From positions 214,032,484 through 214,096,483 of the forward strand of contig CAXKWD010000001.1 in NCBI GenBank assembly GCA_964059195.1: a stretch of DNA of 64,000 bases, read 5' to 3'. Positions 53,520-64,000 of this stretch are shown here, piece by piece; within the stretch, counting starts at the first letter, position 1, and each line of letters starts with the position of its first letter. Under the pieces are notes generated by a model that searched no databases, was not told the origin of the DNA, and saw nothing but the letters and a program-made list of their open reading frames with translations. Both the position numbers and the translations under genes were made by a program. Source of the stretch: Ectobius pallidus. Its lineage: Eukaryota; Arthropoda; Insecta; Blattodea; Ectobiidae.

Positions 53520-54056
53520 GTATCTCAAAGCAATTTTCCCCATTGAAATTAATTGAAATGCCATTAATCCGTTCCAGTCCCAAAAATGCTACCCCCAATT
53601 GTTTTTGTTACGTGTTTTTTAATAAGAAAAATGTATTTATAAATGACATATATTGTATAAAAACATAATAAAAGAGAATGTAAAGCAAAAAAAATCTGGT
53701 TTTATAAAGTGTACATACATATTTGTTACACTTTCTTCGCACCCATGGTTACAAAAAGAAATGTGATAAAGTATGTAAATGCACAAAAAGCGCAAAGCCC
53801 TAGAAAAACTTAGCAAAGATGCTTCGACAGCGAGGTAAACAAGCACCACAAGCACACTCGGGGAATACGTGGGATAATGCGAGAGACGCACGAGGCGCAG
53901 GCGCAGTAAACTGGTGGGCCGTGTGCAGAGTCGCAGCTGGCCGTTCCTCGTATCTCAAATGTCGCTCGTATTTCGAAACAAAACTTCGCTCGCTCGACAG
54001 CTCGTATCTCAAATAACTCTTATGTTAGGGTACTCTTATCTCGAGGAACCACTGTA

Positions 54057-54880
54057 CATAAAATATTTACTGATGTCATTTTAGGTAGATTTCAATGAAA
54101 AATCTACTTATTGCATCAATACCATGTCATGACTTTCGAAAAATTCTTTCATATCTTTATGTTTCATGCCTCCCTAAGTACGAAACCACCGCCCGTTCAA
54201 AAAAAAATTGTGATATTTATGTATATATATATTTATAAATATCTCTTTACATGCTAGTGGCCATAATTTTGAAGATGTTTGAACCAAATTTTATTATGTT
54301 ATTTCTAGGCCCAATAGTTCGGACAAGTTCGTTAATGAGCAAAATTGGCCCAAGGGGAGGGTTGGGGGAGGGGGTTGAAATTGTGAAAAATTTATATCAT
54401 ATATTTGTTCTCAATGGATGAAATTAAATTAAATTAAACCCCGCCAGTGCATCATAACCCAAAGAAGCCCAGAGCTCGCAATCCTTGAGGTAACAATCTC
54501 ATCCAAGTCATGCAGCTACCTATAGAAGGCTCCTACAGTTGATTGCAACTGTTCCCTATAGAGCACACAGCACACATCACACAATGATGGAATACGAACT
54601 GTTTACAAACTGGATTGAAAGTGTAATTTCAGGAGGAAAATGTCTGGGAGTACCATCTGAAGCAGCCGCTGCTGAATAAAGGCAAACTCAGAAAGTATAA
54701 TGACCTACACTATGGAAATCAAGAAGAAATCTGGAAGATAAATTATTATTTAAAAAAATAAATAAAAATAAAAAATTAGTTTAAAAAGGATTAAGGCAAT
54801 TTATAGAAAAAATTAATTAAACACAAGATTCAAATTACAACCATTCACTCTGATCTAAACATTCTAGATGTAACAACAGT
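54057..54880. other. No gene recognised
   Basis: A short AAATT-type run near 54420 could be a LINE tail. A 31-codon ORF at about 54583 has no known motif. Confidence 0.35.
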
Positions 54881-56975
54881 AGGCCTACTCAGCAAAGCTT
54901 ATGTAAGACTAGCCAGATCATTCAACAACCACATCAATCCAATGATCCAGGACATTCCCACCAACTATCCACCAGCTCTAAAAGAACCAAAAGGAAAATA
55001 CTATACTGTATTCGTGGACTTCCAAAAAGCATTCGACTCAGTCAATAGAAATATATTAATTAGAAAGTTTAAAAATTCAATAGGTACAAACTACGCACTG
55101 ATGCCCATAGTGAAAGACATTCTCAGGACAAATAACCTAGTAATACAAGACACCATAAGCAAATCCAGACCCGTCAGCCAGAACAAAGGAGTCCTACAGG
55201 GAGACCCATTTAGCCCACTTCTTTTCAACATATTCATCACTGACATTACCGAATCCATAAATCACGCAACAGACATATACATGTACGCCAATGACATTGC
55301 GATTGGGTCAACCAAGAAAGAAGACTTACAGGACACCCTCAACAAAATCAATGAATGGGCAGTAAACAATCAACTGCAGATAAATATGAAAAAAACGGTA
55401 CAAATGGTCTTCCGTAAGGGAGGGAAGCTATCACCGAACAACAACTTGCACATTGGAGCACACAACCTACAAATAGTAAATACATTCAAATACCTAGGAC
55501 TAACACTCCAAACAACTATCAGATCATTCAGAAATCACACTAAGGACAAAACAACAGCCGCAATAAGAGCAATATATGACATAAATCTAAACAAACTCTC
55601 ACTGAACACTGCTATGCTACTGTTCAAAGACAGAGGGAGACAACGGAAATAATACAGGAGGGATTGAATTACGAAACAGAGAAAGATCTACTGATAACGG
55701 GGCGAGAATGGCTCAAGTCAACAATTCACAGGCCTTGGACGACCCGTGGAGAGATGATCCATGGAGAGCAGGAGATGGAGGGATTGTTACCAGATCCAGG
55801 AGGCGCTTGCAGTCTTTTAGTGCGGATGTAAATCGATCTAAGCAGTAATTCAACATAATAAATACGAGTTTGGCTGTATTAACTGATAGCTAGTGATTAG
55901 TGTACAATAAAGTAGTGAGAGCAAACCAGTGGCGAAATTAAATGAATCCGAGTTAAATGATATTCGAACACACATTTGTATTGTAAAGTTTGTTTATAAG
56001 TCAAGTTCATTGTCATTATCAAGTTCATTATCACAAGCCCGGTTTTATTCACTATTTAGTGTTCCTTTTCATGATAACAGCAATATCATTAGAACAGCGG
56101 CCTAATTCGTGGTACGATGCGAACTTTGAAGGGACTTACAAAGAGAGGTATTTTAATGAGTGTTAGAAAACTGTATTTTTTTTTCTTTTGTTTCTCTTAT
56201 TGCCTAGTGTTTATTTCTCTTTGTCTTTCAGTAGAGAGGGAAATCAGTTTATATGTATTCAGCAGCACTATCTATATGTCTACACATTCCTCCAATTAAA
56301 AAAGTGTTATTGTGTTTTCTAAGATGTCTACTGGTAAAATGACAAGTGTCGAATCCAGTACATTCTTTTGTAATTTTCTTGGTACAATAAATATATCATA
56401 TCATACTGTTCAAAGCAAAGACAGTACCAGTACTGACATACGGGATCCAAATAACATGGGAACACCTATCTATACACGATCTAGAGGAAATAGAAAAAGT
56501 AAAAGCAAGATACCTGAAAGCAGTACTAGGAATATCCAAGTACACAAAGTCATGCCTAGCATACAAGCTGTCAAGAGAGACATTCCGCCTAGAAGACACA
56601 AGAAATGATCACCAACTACAACATACAAAGGAATATGAAGAAGCACTCAAGAAAGCCCAAGAAAAGAAACTAGAGATATGGTCGGAGTTCTACTGCACAG
56701 ATGCAATGGTGAACAGAAACTGGATGAAACCAAACAGTCAGATGCATAGTGCCCTAACAAGACTGGCAGTACATGGTTTTCATTATAAACTGTGCATACG
56801 TAGAGACTTTCATGAACCTTCAGAACAATGTGTAACATGTGGTTTATGCAGGAAACCGTGTGAAAGATAACACTTCACGAAATGTCTCCAAAGAACTAAA
56901 ACATTGTTGGAATACAGCAAAGAATAAGAACTGATTATGCACTTTGTGCCCAATTCCTCTTTATTATCCACCAGA
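54880..56975 (+). mobile_element. LINE family B, copy 3, interrupted by a 774-bp insertion
   Basis: RT ORF 54942-55629: YTVFVDFQKAFDSVNRNILI, GVLQGDPFSPLLFNIFITD, and MYANDIAIG, where the catalytic YADD has become YAND. Then NEWAVNNQLQINMKKT, FKYLGL and NKLSLNTAMLLF. After the insertion the frame resumes at 56416 with KTVPVLTYGIQITWEHL, ISKYTKSCLAYKLSRETF, LTRLAVHGFHYKLCIR and the finger CVTCGLCRKPCER, with a stop before the last His. The tail has ATGCACTTTGTGCCCAATTCC near 56937. Removing the insertion restores one collinear ORF. Confidence 0.9.
55630..56403 (+). mobile_element. 774-bp retro-insertion with a 12-bp target duplication and a short ORF
   Basis: Target duplication TACTGTTCAAAG (55618-55629, 56404-56415). 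The insert begins directly in an open frame (TEGDNGNNTGGIE..) that passes an ATG and ends with TAA at about 55848: ALDDPWRDDPWRAGDGG, then RSRRRLQSFSADVNRSKQ. About 550 bases of non-coding sequence follow, ending ACAATAAATATATCATATCA. The layout is a 5'-truncated coding 3' end plus 3' UTR, from either a retrotransposon or a host mRNA. The protein is not recognised. Confidence 0.75.
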
Positions 56976-57101
56976 CACACAACTCAGAAGACTCAAAAGG
57001 AAAAGACACTCTGATCTTAGATTATGAGAATTAACGTTTACTAAAACTGTAATACAACCGGGACTGGCGCTGGGCAGAACCCCAGAAACAAGTGTCAAGT
57101 T

Positions 57102-57278
57102 GAATATTAAATTAAATTGGAAGTTAATACAGTGAAAGTATATAACACAATTATATAAGAGTTGAATATTTTACACAAAAACTTCACTTTTGGTATAATT
57201 TACCTATACTAGTTTTGGCGCCTTCGCTACCATTGTCAACAGCTGTACTTCAACTGGTTGAACTCTTATATAATTAAG
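57102..57278. mobile_element. Palindromic insertion E5, 177 bp, 12-bp TSD
   Basis: Target duplication AAGTGTCAAGTT (57090-57101, 57279-57290). Short arms TTATATAAGAGTT / AACTCTTATATAA (about 57151 and 57259). The loop's minus strand has CTGTTGA..GGTAGCGAAGGCGCCAAAAC, a decayed hammerhead-like core. The tail (about 48 bases) is on the left, opposite to most others. Confidence 0.72.
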
Positions 57279-57290
57279 AAGTGTCAAGTT

Positions 57291-59043
57291 CTTTTATTTC
57301 TGCTGTAATTACCAAAATAGTAATGTATTATAAATAATAAAATTACCAAATAAATAAAATAAAAAGTATAAAATTATTTAAATGAAAAATAAATTAAAAT
57401 ATTTTAAACAAAACAGGGATTAAAACTATGTAGATGAAAACAAGATTAATGCATTAACTCCCATAGAGCAGTTAACAGTTGCGCAACTGAACCAATCTCT
57501 ACTCTTTGGAGGCAACGAAGGGTGGGAAGTAAGGGAATGGGAGTCCTGTTCAAAATCTTTTATAATTTATTTTCTTAACCTCGAAACCTACATGGATAGC
57601 CCGACCAATTAATTATGTACACATAGTCAATTATTTTAAGTCTTGCAGTAAAAAGAATTATGTTTATTCGGTAAAATCTCTAATCTATTTAAACCTGAAG
57701 TTTTTATATTAATTTTGGAAAGTAGCCTACATTTATTTTATATTTTATTAATCAATTTTATCAAATTATGATATGGGACACATCAAATAATTATAAACCA
57801 TCCATAGCATATTAGTATTATATTACATAAAAATAAGAAATTGACAAGTTATTGCGATTAGGATGTAATTAATCTAAGTTAAAATTGAACACAGAATTTC
57901 ATATTTAACCGCACAAGTATTAATCTGCAGAATAGTATTTTTCTTTACACAGGAAAGCAGATCATTTTCAAACCTGAATTTGTTGAATCGTCAGTTTCTT
58001 TAAGTAATTTTGGAAATCTGTTGAGTTTTATTCCATTGCGTGCAAAAGAATTTTCAAGTAATTTTGTAACTGTGACTAATCAAGACTAAATTTTATTTTC
58101 CTCTTGTATTATGAGAATGAATACTTTTATAATCATCCATCTAAAATATCAATAACACAAATCAGTAAACTTATGTGAGAAATGGAATTTCCAATTCTGG
58201 GCTGTATGGCCGTAGTCTGTGAGACACTGTTTGCACCATTTATTGAAAAAGGTTCAGTGATAATGTTTATTTAACATTGAAATTAATGGATTTTTAAAAA
58301 AAGTTCGGTTTATTTCTCGACTTATAAAAATGTGAATTTCAACAGTTTTATGCAACATTGAATTTCATGACTTTAAAAAGGCATGACTTTTGTTTTTTAT
58401 AATATTTTGAATAAAATTCATGATTTTTATAAAGCATACGTGACTGCTAGGGAAACCTCAGCATAATTCAGTAAATAAGTTTTTGCTTAACAGTAGAAAA
58501 CAGCTGTCAGGGTGTAAAATGTCAATTTTTAGATTTCAACGCCATCTACTAGTTTCCTTCTTGTACTATAATCCCTGATCACAACAAACATTTTACGCTG
58601 AAGTTGAATCCATTCAAATCTGAGAATATATTATTCAGACTTACAGTCAGGTTTCTCTGGCAGGGTCACACAACTTACAAAATGTCATAATGTAATTCAT
58701 TACATTGTATACTTTAAAATGCAAAAGACCATATCCAAAAGCTGAAGTCAACTAAGTGGTAATTCTTCTCTTCAGAAGTAGGTGCTAATTTAATACTGAT
58801 TGGTTTAAGAGAACATTACTCGCTTTCTGTCGTCCGAACTGCCGGAAGTGATATGAAGAGTTGTGATCAAAAGGTGAATGTAGTAATCAAGTCCTTCGCA
58901 GCTAGCAATCACAAATGCTTACTTCATTGATGACCTTTCAGACAAAATCATAGCAACCTTAATAAACATATAGACAAATGAAGGCAGTGACTGAAGCATA
59001 CAAGTGGGGTGTAGTTACAACACATGTTGCAAGTTTCTAAAAC
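57291..59043. other. No gene recognised
   Basis: AT-rich (57300-58500 especially). No ORF over 60 codons and no repeat seen. Confidence 0.4.
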
Positions 59044-59054
59044 ATAGTTAGCGA

Positions 59055-59827
59055 TAAATTTCATTTTGGATATTTTTCTATGAGGGAAATATATAAGTAT
59101 CTAAGAATATTCAGTCTTATACCCTCAAAATATAGAATAGTGAGATGCCGTCTACCAAGGATGTGCAAGATAACAAAAAGACTTGCAGATAATTTAACAA
59201 CTCAATCAATATCTTCATGATAATGGGTAATTTTTAATGTATAATGACAAGATTATAAATAGATATATCGCATAATTAAGTCGATAAAACATCTAATTTT
59301 TTAACCTGTAAATACACAAAGGCTTTTATTATTTAGTGGCATTATTATATAGTGACACAAGTGTATATAATTTTTAACACACATTATCTTGTATGATACA
59401 TTCATTTTTATAGATACATGTAATTTTATGAACTCAATTTTTAATTATATAAAGACACGTCAGAAAATATTAAGCTGACCTGAATTTGCCATCATATTCG
59501 ACGCAAATAATTTATGACTATATAACAAGTGATATTCTTGATATATTACTTCATGTGTAATAACAAGTAACAATTTATATTTAATCCTAAGTTACTTACG
59601 TATAAAAAGTGTAAAAATTTTCAAACAATATTGTACCATACTAAAAACTAACAAATAAGTGTGTTCTTTCCGCAATGCATGTAATCTAAATTGTTTATAA
59701 TAAATTATTGACTTGCCAGATAATTCACTTAACAGATATTTGTAAAAGGTTGCCCCCACATCCTTGGTAGACGGCATCTCACAATTCTATATTTTGAGGG
59801 TATAAGACTGAATATTCTTAGATACTT
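59055..59827. mobile_element. Palindromic insertion E6, 773 bp, 11-bp TSD
   Basis: Target duplication ATAGTTAGCGA (59044-59054, 59828-59838). Arms of 74 bases (59092-59165, 59757-59830) with one mismatch, including ACCCTCAAAATATAGAAT. The tail is the 37 bases 59055-59091 on the left. The interior shows no coding sequence. The right arm runs 3 bases into the target copy. Confidence 0.72.
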
Positions 59828-60178
59828 ATAGTTAGCGACTTCAGCTTTTGGACATTGCCAGTCTTTATACAGTAATAATCTGTGCCGAGACAATTGGCAG
59901 TTCCACAAACAATTAAAATATGTTGTTAAAATGTTAAGTTTTTAAAATTATAAGTTTATTGTATTTGGTACTGAATAATGGTTTTCCAGGGTCGAGTAGG
60001 TCGATTGATTCTGAGGTTTCAGCAGTTTACTCTTCTGGGAAAAGTGAACTAATAGGGAAAAGACTTGTGCTGGATAGGAAATATTAATAAATGCTAGGTG
60101 AAGTGGAACAGCAATAGGAAAATCAAGACATGGAACAAATAGAAAGAGTGTTCTGGCTGGTTAGGAAGGAAAACAATT

Positions 60179-61300
60179 TTATAATAGCGATGGGATGTGT
60201 AGGCCAATGTATTGTTTGGGAGTGAGAGTGGCCAGCACTAACTTCCAGGCCTGGCTAAGTTGTAGACCGCCAATCCTACTGAGAGATAACTTCCTTGCTC
60301 CAACCAGCACCAACTTTAACATCGCCGACCAATCAGAAGTCAGCGGATGGAATCCTGGCCCCACCTCACAGACTACACATACTGCCACAGAGCAGAGCAC
60401 CTAGCCAGTCAATAGCCAGCAGCCGACAGGAACGCTTCGCCTGAGACTCCACCGCCACCGAGGATGTCCGCTGTAGTTTTGGACAAACGTTTGCCACACA
60501 AATGTCAACTGGACCACAGCCTACAAGCATGGATAATGTCAACATAATCCTACTGAATTTTTCCATCTTTCATCTGGATTTCCACGGCCTCTGATTCAAT
60601 ATGGCTCCAGTAGTAGCATCTCTCTGCTATCCCAGGATCTTGGTCTGATCGAATTGGATCTTCTAGCCAGTGTCAACACAATGCTGGGTAATACAGCACA
60701 ACATATCTGCTATGTTCATTTCATTGTTCCTCAACAGTGCAGCCCATCTGCCCGATGAAAACACTTCCACATTCACAGTGGATCTAGGAATGAATTCTTC
60801 ATGGGATTTGCCATTGCTGTACTTTTGAAAGAGGTAGGTTTATGGTTTTGATACTGTGTTTGCCTAGGAATCTGGAGGAAAGAAAGGTACATAGGTTGTA
60901 GGTTCAGTGGTTTGCTGTGGAGCTCCAATGTCTGCTTAGGAGCCCATAGCAGAGTGTTAGTTTCTGATGACAGACTGAATCGGATACTGCTCTGGATTCT
61001 AAGTATCCCTCATTTCTGTGCTCGATGGAGATGAGTGTGGGCACTGAGGTAGCATGCTGTCAGATCATCTTCTGATATTAGCAGTTCACTTTTGTTTGGT
61101 TTTGTTGTGAAGGTTGTTGACAAACTTCAGAAATATGTCCAGTTTTTTGGTGCAATGCTGCCATACCAGGAATTTGTCATTCACTATAGCTTGTAGGCCT
61201 ACATGATCTTTTCGAGGGCCAGATGTTCAGAAGACTCCATGTAGAAGTTGGTTTGGCTGCTGCTTGTAGTACTGACCGTTGTAAAGGAAACAGGTGGACG
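60179..61300 (-). mobile_element. Penelope-like element, RT end and GIY-YIG endonuclease, degraded, minus strand
   Basis: Minus-strand pieces in order: NDKFLVWQHCTKKLDIFLKF and NNLHNKTK (about 61180-61090, after the RT catalytic block), CECGSVFIGQMGCTVEEQ (about 60780-60725, the YIG region with VFIGQ), HSRYVxLYYP, then ESEAVEIQM (about 60580; REAIEI block) and, beyond about 260 bases, GGLQLSQAWKLVLATLTPKQ (60260-60200; the C-terminal NRDxGxxLSxxW block). Frames change several times. This PLE type, with the REAIEI and LSxxW blocks, is distinct from the copies at 21 and 46 kb. The gap at 60310-60560 may be a further insertion. Confidence 0.78.
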
Positions 61301-61359
61301 TGTGAGCATGTTGGGTTAGGAGTATGGTTCTAGATGAGAGAGAATCAATCCTACTCTCC

Positions 61360-62390
61360 TGGACGCTCAAAAAAAATCATACATCATTGTATTTTTTACA
61401 ATTTTAAGAATATTGAAATTGTGAAGAATAATTGTTAGTATTATTCAAAACAAATTAATAACAATAATATTAAAGTTTGATAAGACTTTTGAGGGGGGTA
61501 ATGCATGAAATATTCATTTTTGGTCAAAATTAGCATTATTTGCTTTTTGTATTAGAAAATACTATGTAACTTAATATACATGTTGGCTAAGTTTCAGTGC
61601 TCTCAGGCACTTTTAAGTCTTCCTAATTATGCAATATTAAAGAGGCTACACTTATTGATGAAAATAAATGGTTTATTCTGTATTTTTCTAAGTCATTGGT
61701 CATTGGTCCTATTAAAAACAAACATTTTACTGAAAAATTGATTCATTTTGAAATATGCAAATTTTTAAGTATTAATTTTTGAACAACTCTAAAACTAACA
61801 AACTGAAAGAAATGAAATTTCTTCACAACATTACTTGTCACTCCACAAGTACGTGTAACAAAACTCAAGTATGTAGCTTTAAAAATGTAGGAAATAGAAG
61901 TTTCACACATTACCCCCCTTAAAAAGGTCAGTTTTTTTTTTTTAAATGAATACTTTGTAGTTATCCAACAAATAAATTAATTACAATACAAAAATGAAAG
62001 AATGCTTTTATTTCATGTCATTTTAACAAACTTTTTTAAGGCCCTGACAAGAGAGCTTGGGTAGTGAAAAATAGCATTTGTTTAGTTTATATAATTAGAT
62101 TGGTTACTGCATCAATTTTGTGCCTTTTTTGCAAGACTTTCAGCTATTGAATTTCCATTTATTCTGCAATGAGATGGAATCCACTTGAATTTTATTTTTG
62201 TTTGACTTTACTTTGGCACAGTTTGTATATTATGGATTGTAGAGAGGTTCTTGAAAGTAAAATTTTCGAAATAGTTCATATTCAAGACTAGTAGTTCCAA
62301 AGCCACTCTAACTGCTTCCAGATTCACCACTGAAGTTACTATCGTCCATCTCCAACCCATCAGTAAAGATGTATGTGGTAATATACAGGG
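61360..62390. other. No gene recognised
   Basis: AT-rich; no supported ORF or repeat. Confidence 0.4.
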
Positions 62391-62395
62391 TAATT

Positions 62396-63040
62396 CAAAA
62401 GTCACTATACATTTTGTATTCAAACAGGTATTATAACACAATATGTAATAGTACTGAAACATATACCACAGTAGGACAAAATTTCAATGCATTTCAATGT
62501 GACCACCTTGCACGTCTAGACACAATGACCAACACTCCGAAAAACTCTCTTAAGCATAGCTGGTGTAATCTCAGCAGCCGCGGCTCTAATCCGCTGTTTT
62601 AACTGTTGAATGCTGTGGATCTTTACCTGGTACACCCTAGACTTTATAAACCCCCAGGCAAAAAAGTCTAAGGATGTAAGGTCTAGTGGTTTGCTCCCTA
62701 CTAAGTCTCCTGGTAGAAGCAGAGGGGCTACGAGTGATCGCATCCTGTACATTTTGCACGGCTTCTGGTGATACGGCCAGTCTCCCTGGACATTCTTCAT
62801 CTGTAACTCTACCAGTACGCCAAAATTTACTGACCAGGTTCCTTATAGGCAGGCTGAGGCCTGGTTTCCTAAATTTACGAGTGAAATCTGCTCGCGTCTG
62901 TTCATACGTCATACCATGTAGACGAGCAGAAACAACAGCTATTCTTTCTTCTTTGTTGAGCATACTGTCAAATTACTTGGAAGAAATAAGAATACAGTAA
63001 CTGTATCACTAAAATGTATAGTGACTTTTGAATCACCCTG
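62396..63040 (-). mobile_element. Mariner/IS630-type transposon, internally deleted, 645 bp
   Basis: Ends CAGGGTAATTCAAAAGTCAC and its complement, with TA on both sides (62394-62395, 63041-63042). The minus strand encodes the transposase N-terminus (ORF 62963-62637: MLNKEERIAVVSARLHGMTY; GRVTDEECPGRLAVSPEAV; SPSASTRRLSRE, a helix-turn-helix region) and, in another frame, the C-terminus (62690-62480: LDLTSLDFFAWGFIKSRVYQ; LKQRIRAAAAEITPAML, with GGHIE near 62490). The catalytic core with the first Asp residues is deleted; the junction is near 62690. Confidence 0.92.
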
Positions 63041-63042
63041 TA

Positions 63043-64000
63043 TATAGTCTCTAGGGTGGTTCACTGTTCGTTTCATGCTTGCTTTTTGAGAAGAGCAGAC
63101 TAGGTACAGGTGTAAAGACGTGGAGAAGAGTTTCCTCTATGTTTAACTATGGCAATGCATTTCGTATAAACCACTTTAGTAGAATATTTAAGGCCTTGTT
63201 CATTTTAGTGGATAGTTTGTCCTCATTTATTCTTGGCAGAGATATCCACAACACCAGATCATGTGCATTCCCTCAATTGGCTGTAGACACAATGGTAGAT
63301 CAAACAGATATGCTGAAGTGTAGGGCTTGTAACTGAGCCCTGAAGAAGTCCTCGTCTCTGTCGTTTATATTTAACAGTAATGTTAGTTGATAAAGAAGCG
63401 ATGTCATCGTAACATATTATCCCTGATTCCTGTGATTTTTAATTCTTCCATTTTTTTTACTTTCCATCATATGCACCTTGTGAAAACAGAGAGTGTGAAT
63501 TCTGTCTTGCCCATAGCATCCTTAATATCCTGCTTAGGTTAGTTCCTGTTGACTTGTAGTGTGGTCATTTTCAGAAGCCAGTTAATCATCCGACTGTTGG
63601 GATACATTGTCAGCTGGTTTATTATATTTTAGAATAGGTACACAGTTGGTACAAGAATTGGTGTAGATACAGGTATAGGAATAGGTGTCCATTGGGAGTT
63701 GCATATCAATAATGTAAGGATGGAATTAGATAGGATATTAAATAATGTAGGGATAGAAGCGAGTGCATTTGGTTCTAGGTCTTTATTTTGGAGTCTTCAG
63801 TCCTTGGATCGGTTTGCAGTGATTCTCCATTCTGATCTTCCTTCTGCCTTCCCTTTTAATTCTTCATATGTTTTACAGTTCATGTCCTCAATTTGTTCCA
63901 TGTACTGTAGTTTTGCTATTACCTTCAATTGTGGCTTTCCTAATTTTCAAAAGAAGTTGGTACCTTAGTAAATGCCTCTTAAGTTTTATTCTTTTTCTTA
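63043..64000. other. No gene recognised
   Basis: Two ORFs of 85-89 codons (63079, 63699) show no recognisable motif. Short AATAGGTG-like and GTATAGGAATAGG echoes occur near 63640-63690. Nothing else supported. Confidence 0.4.

Larger units (their letters stand above)
46366..54054 (-). mobile_element. Mariner-type MITE, copy 2, split by an LTR retrotransposon
   Basis: The left part 46366-46416 starts CAGTGATACCTTGAGATAAG after TA; the right part 53524-54054 ends TCGAGGAACCACTG before TA (54055-54056). Rejoining across the LTR element restores CTTGCTCGTATCTCAAAGCA, as in the complement of the intact copy at 6762-7255. It is about 580 bp without the insertion. Confidence 0.92.

Noticed and set aside
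62686..63000. Plus-strand ORF of 104 codons
   Set aside because: Complement of the mariner-type transposase N-terminus on the minus strand.

Overview
This window looks like intergenic and intronic DNA from a large, repeat-rich arthropod genome, most likely an insect. The evidence is AT-rich sequence, short exons in long introns, and CR1/Jockey-type LINEs, tRNA-derived SINEs, hAT and mariner elements and Penelope-like elements (PLEs). The short motif AGGCCTA is frequent; I associate it with some cockroach-like genomes, but only from memory. One host gene is clear: a three-exon Mpv17-family gene on the minus strand at about 1011-4215. Almost everything else is transposable elements in many states of decay, nested in one another.
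Layout. 1-0.8 kb: LINE 3' end. 1.0-4.2 kb: Mpv17-like gene; its introns hold a repeat, a tandem array, a 758-bp TA-flanked DNA transposon and a small MITE. 5.4-8.2 kb: LINE 3' end, a mariner-type MITE and a long-palindrome element. 8.2-13.4 kb: sparse, with SINE pieces, hAT ends, a PLE endonuclease piece and another palindromic insertion. 13.55-15.86 kb: a hAT element with a perfect 8-bp target duplication that contains a second hAT-type element and a SINE. 16.3-25.4 kb: a second copy of the TA-flanked transposon, hammerhead-like inverted repeats, SINE, PLE, LINE and palindromic insertions. 26.2-29.9 kb: degraded gag-like ORFs, tandem arrays and a LINE with most of its RT. 29.9-42.6 kb: short exon-like modules with matching splice flanks (one encodes a 10-residue proline/glutamate repeat), mixed with LINE, PLE, hAT and other debris. 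42.2-44.6 kb: LINE. 45.5-46.2 kb: inverted PLE. 46.4-54.1 kb: an LTR retrotransposon with two equal 1271-bp LTRs inside a mariner-type MITE. 54.9-57.0 kb: LINE interrupted by a 774-bp retro-insertion. 57-61.3 kb: two more palindromic insertions and a decayed PLE. 62.4-63.0 kb: deleted mariner-type transposon.
The most interesting signal is a set of seven insertions sharing one architecture: an 11-14 bp target duplication, an inverted-repeat arm, a variable middle, the complementary arm, then about 35-48 unique bases on one side only before the second target duplication. One contains PLE endonuclease coding sequence, and several contain hammerhead-ribozyme-like cores. I read them as PLE-derived or retrozyme-like elements. 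The second is the exon-module cluster at 30-40 kb, where flanking intron sequence is better conserved between tandem units than the exons. All coordinates, repeat pairs and translations were read by eye; no alignment or database search was run.
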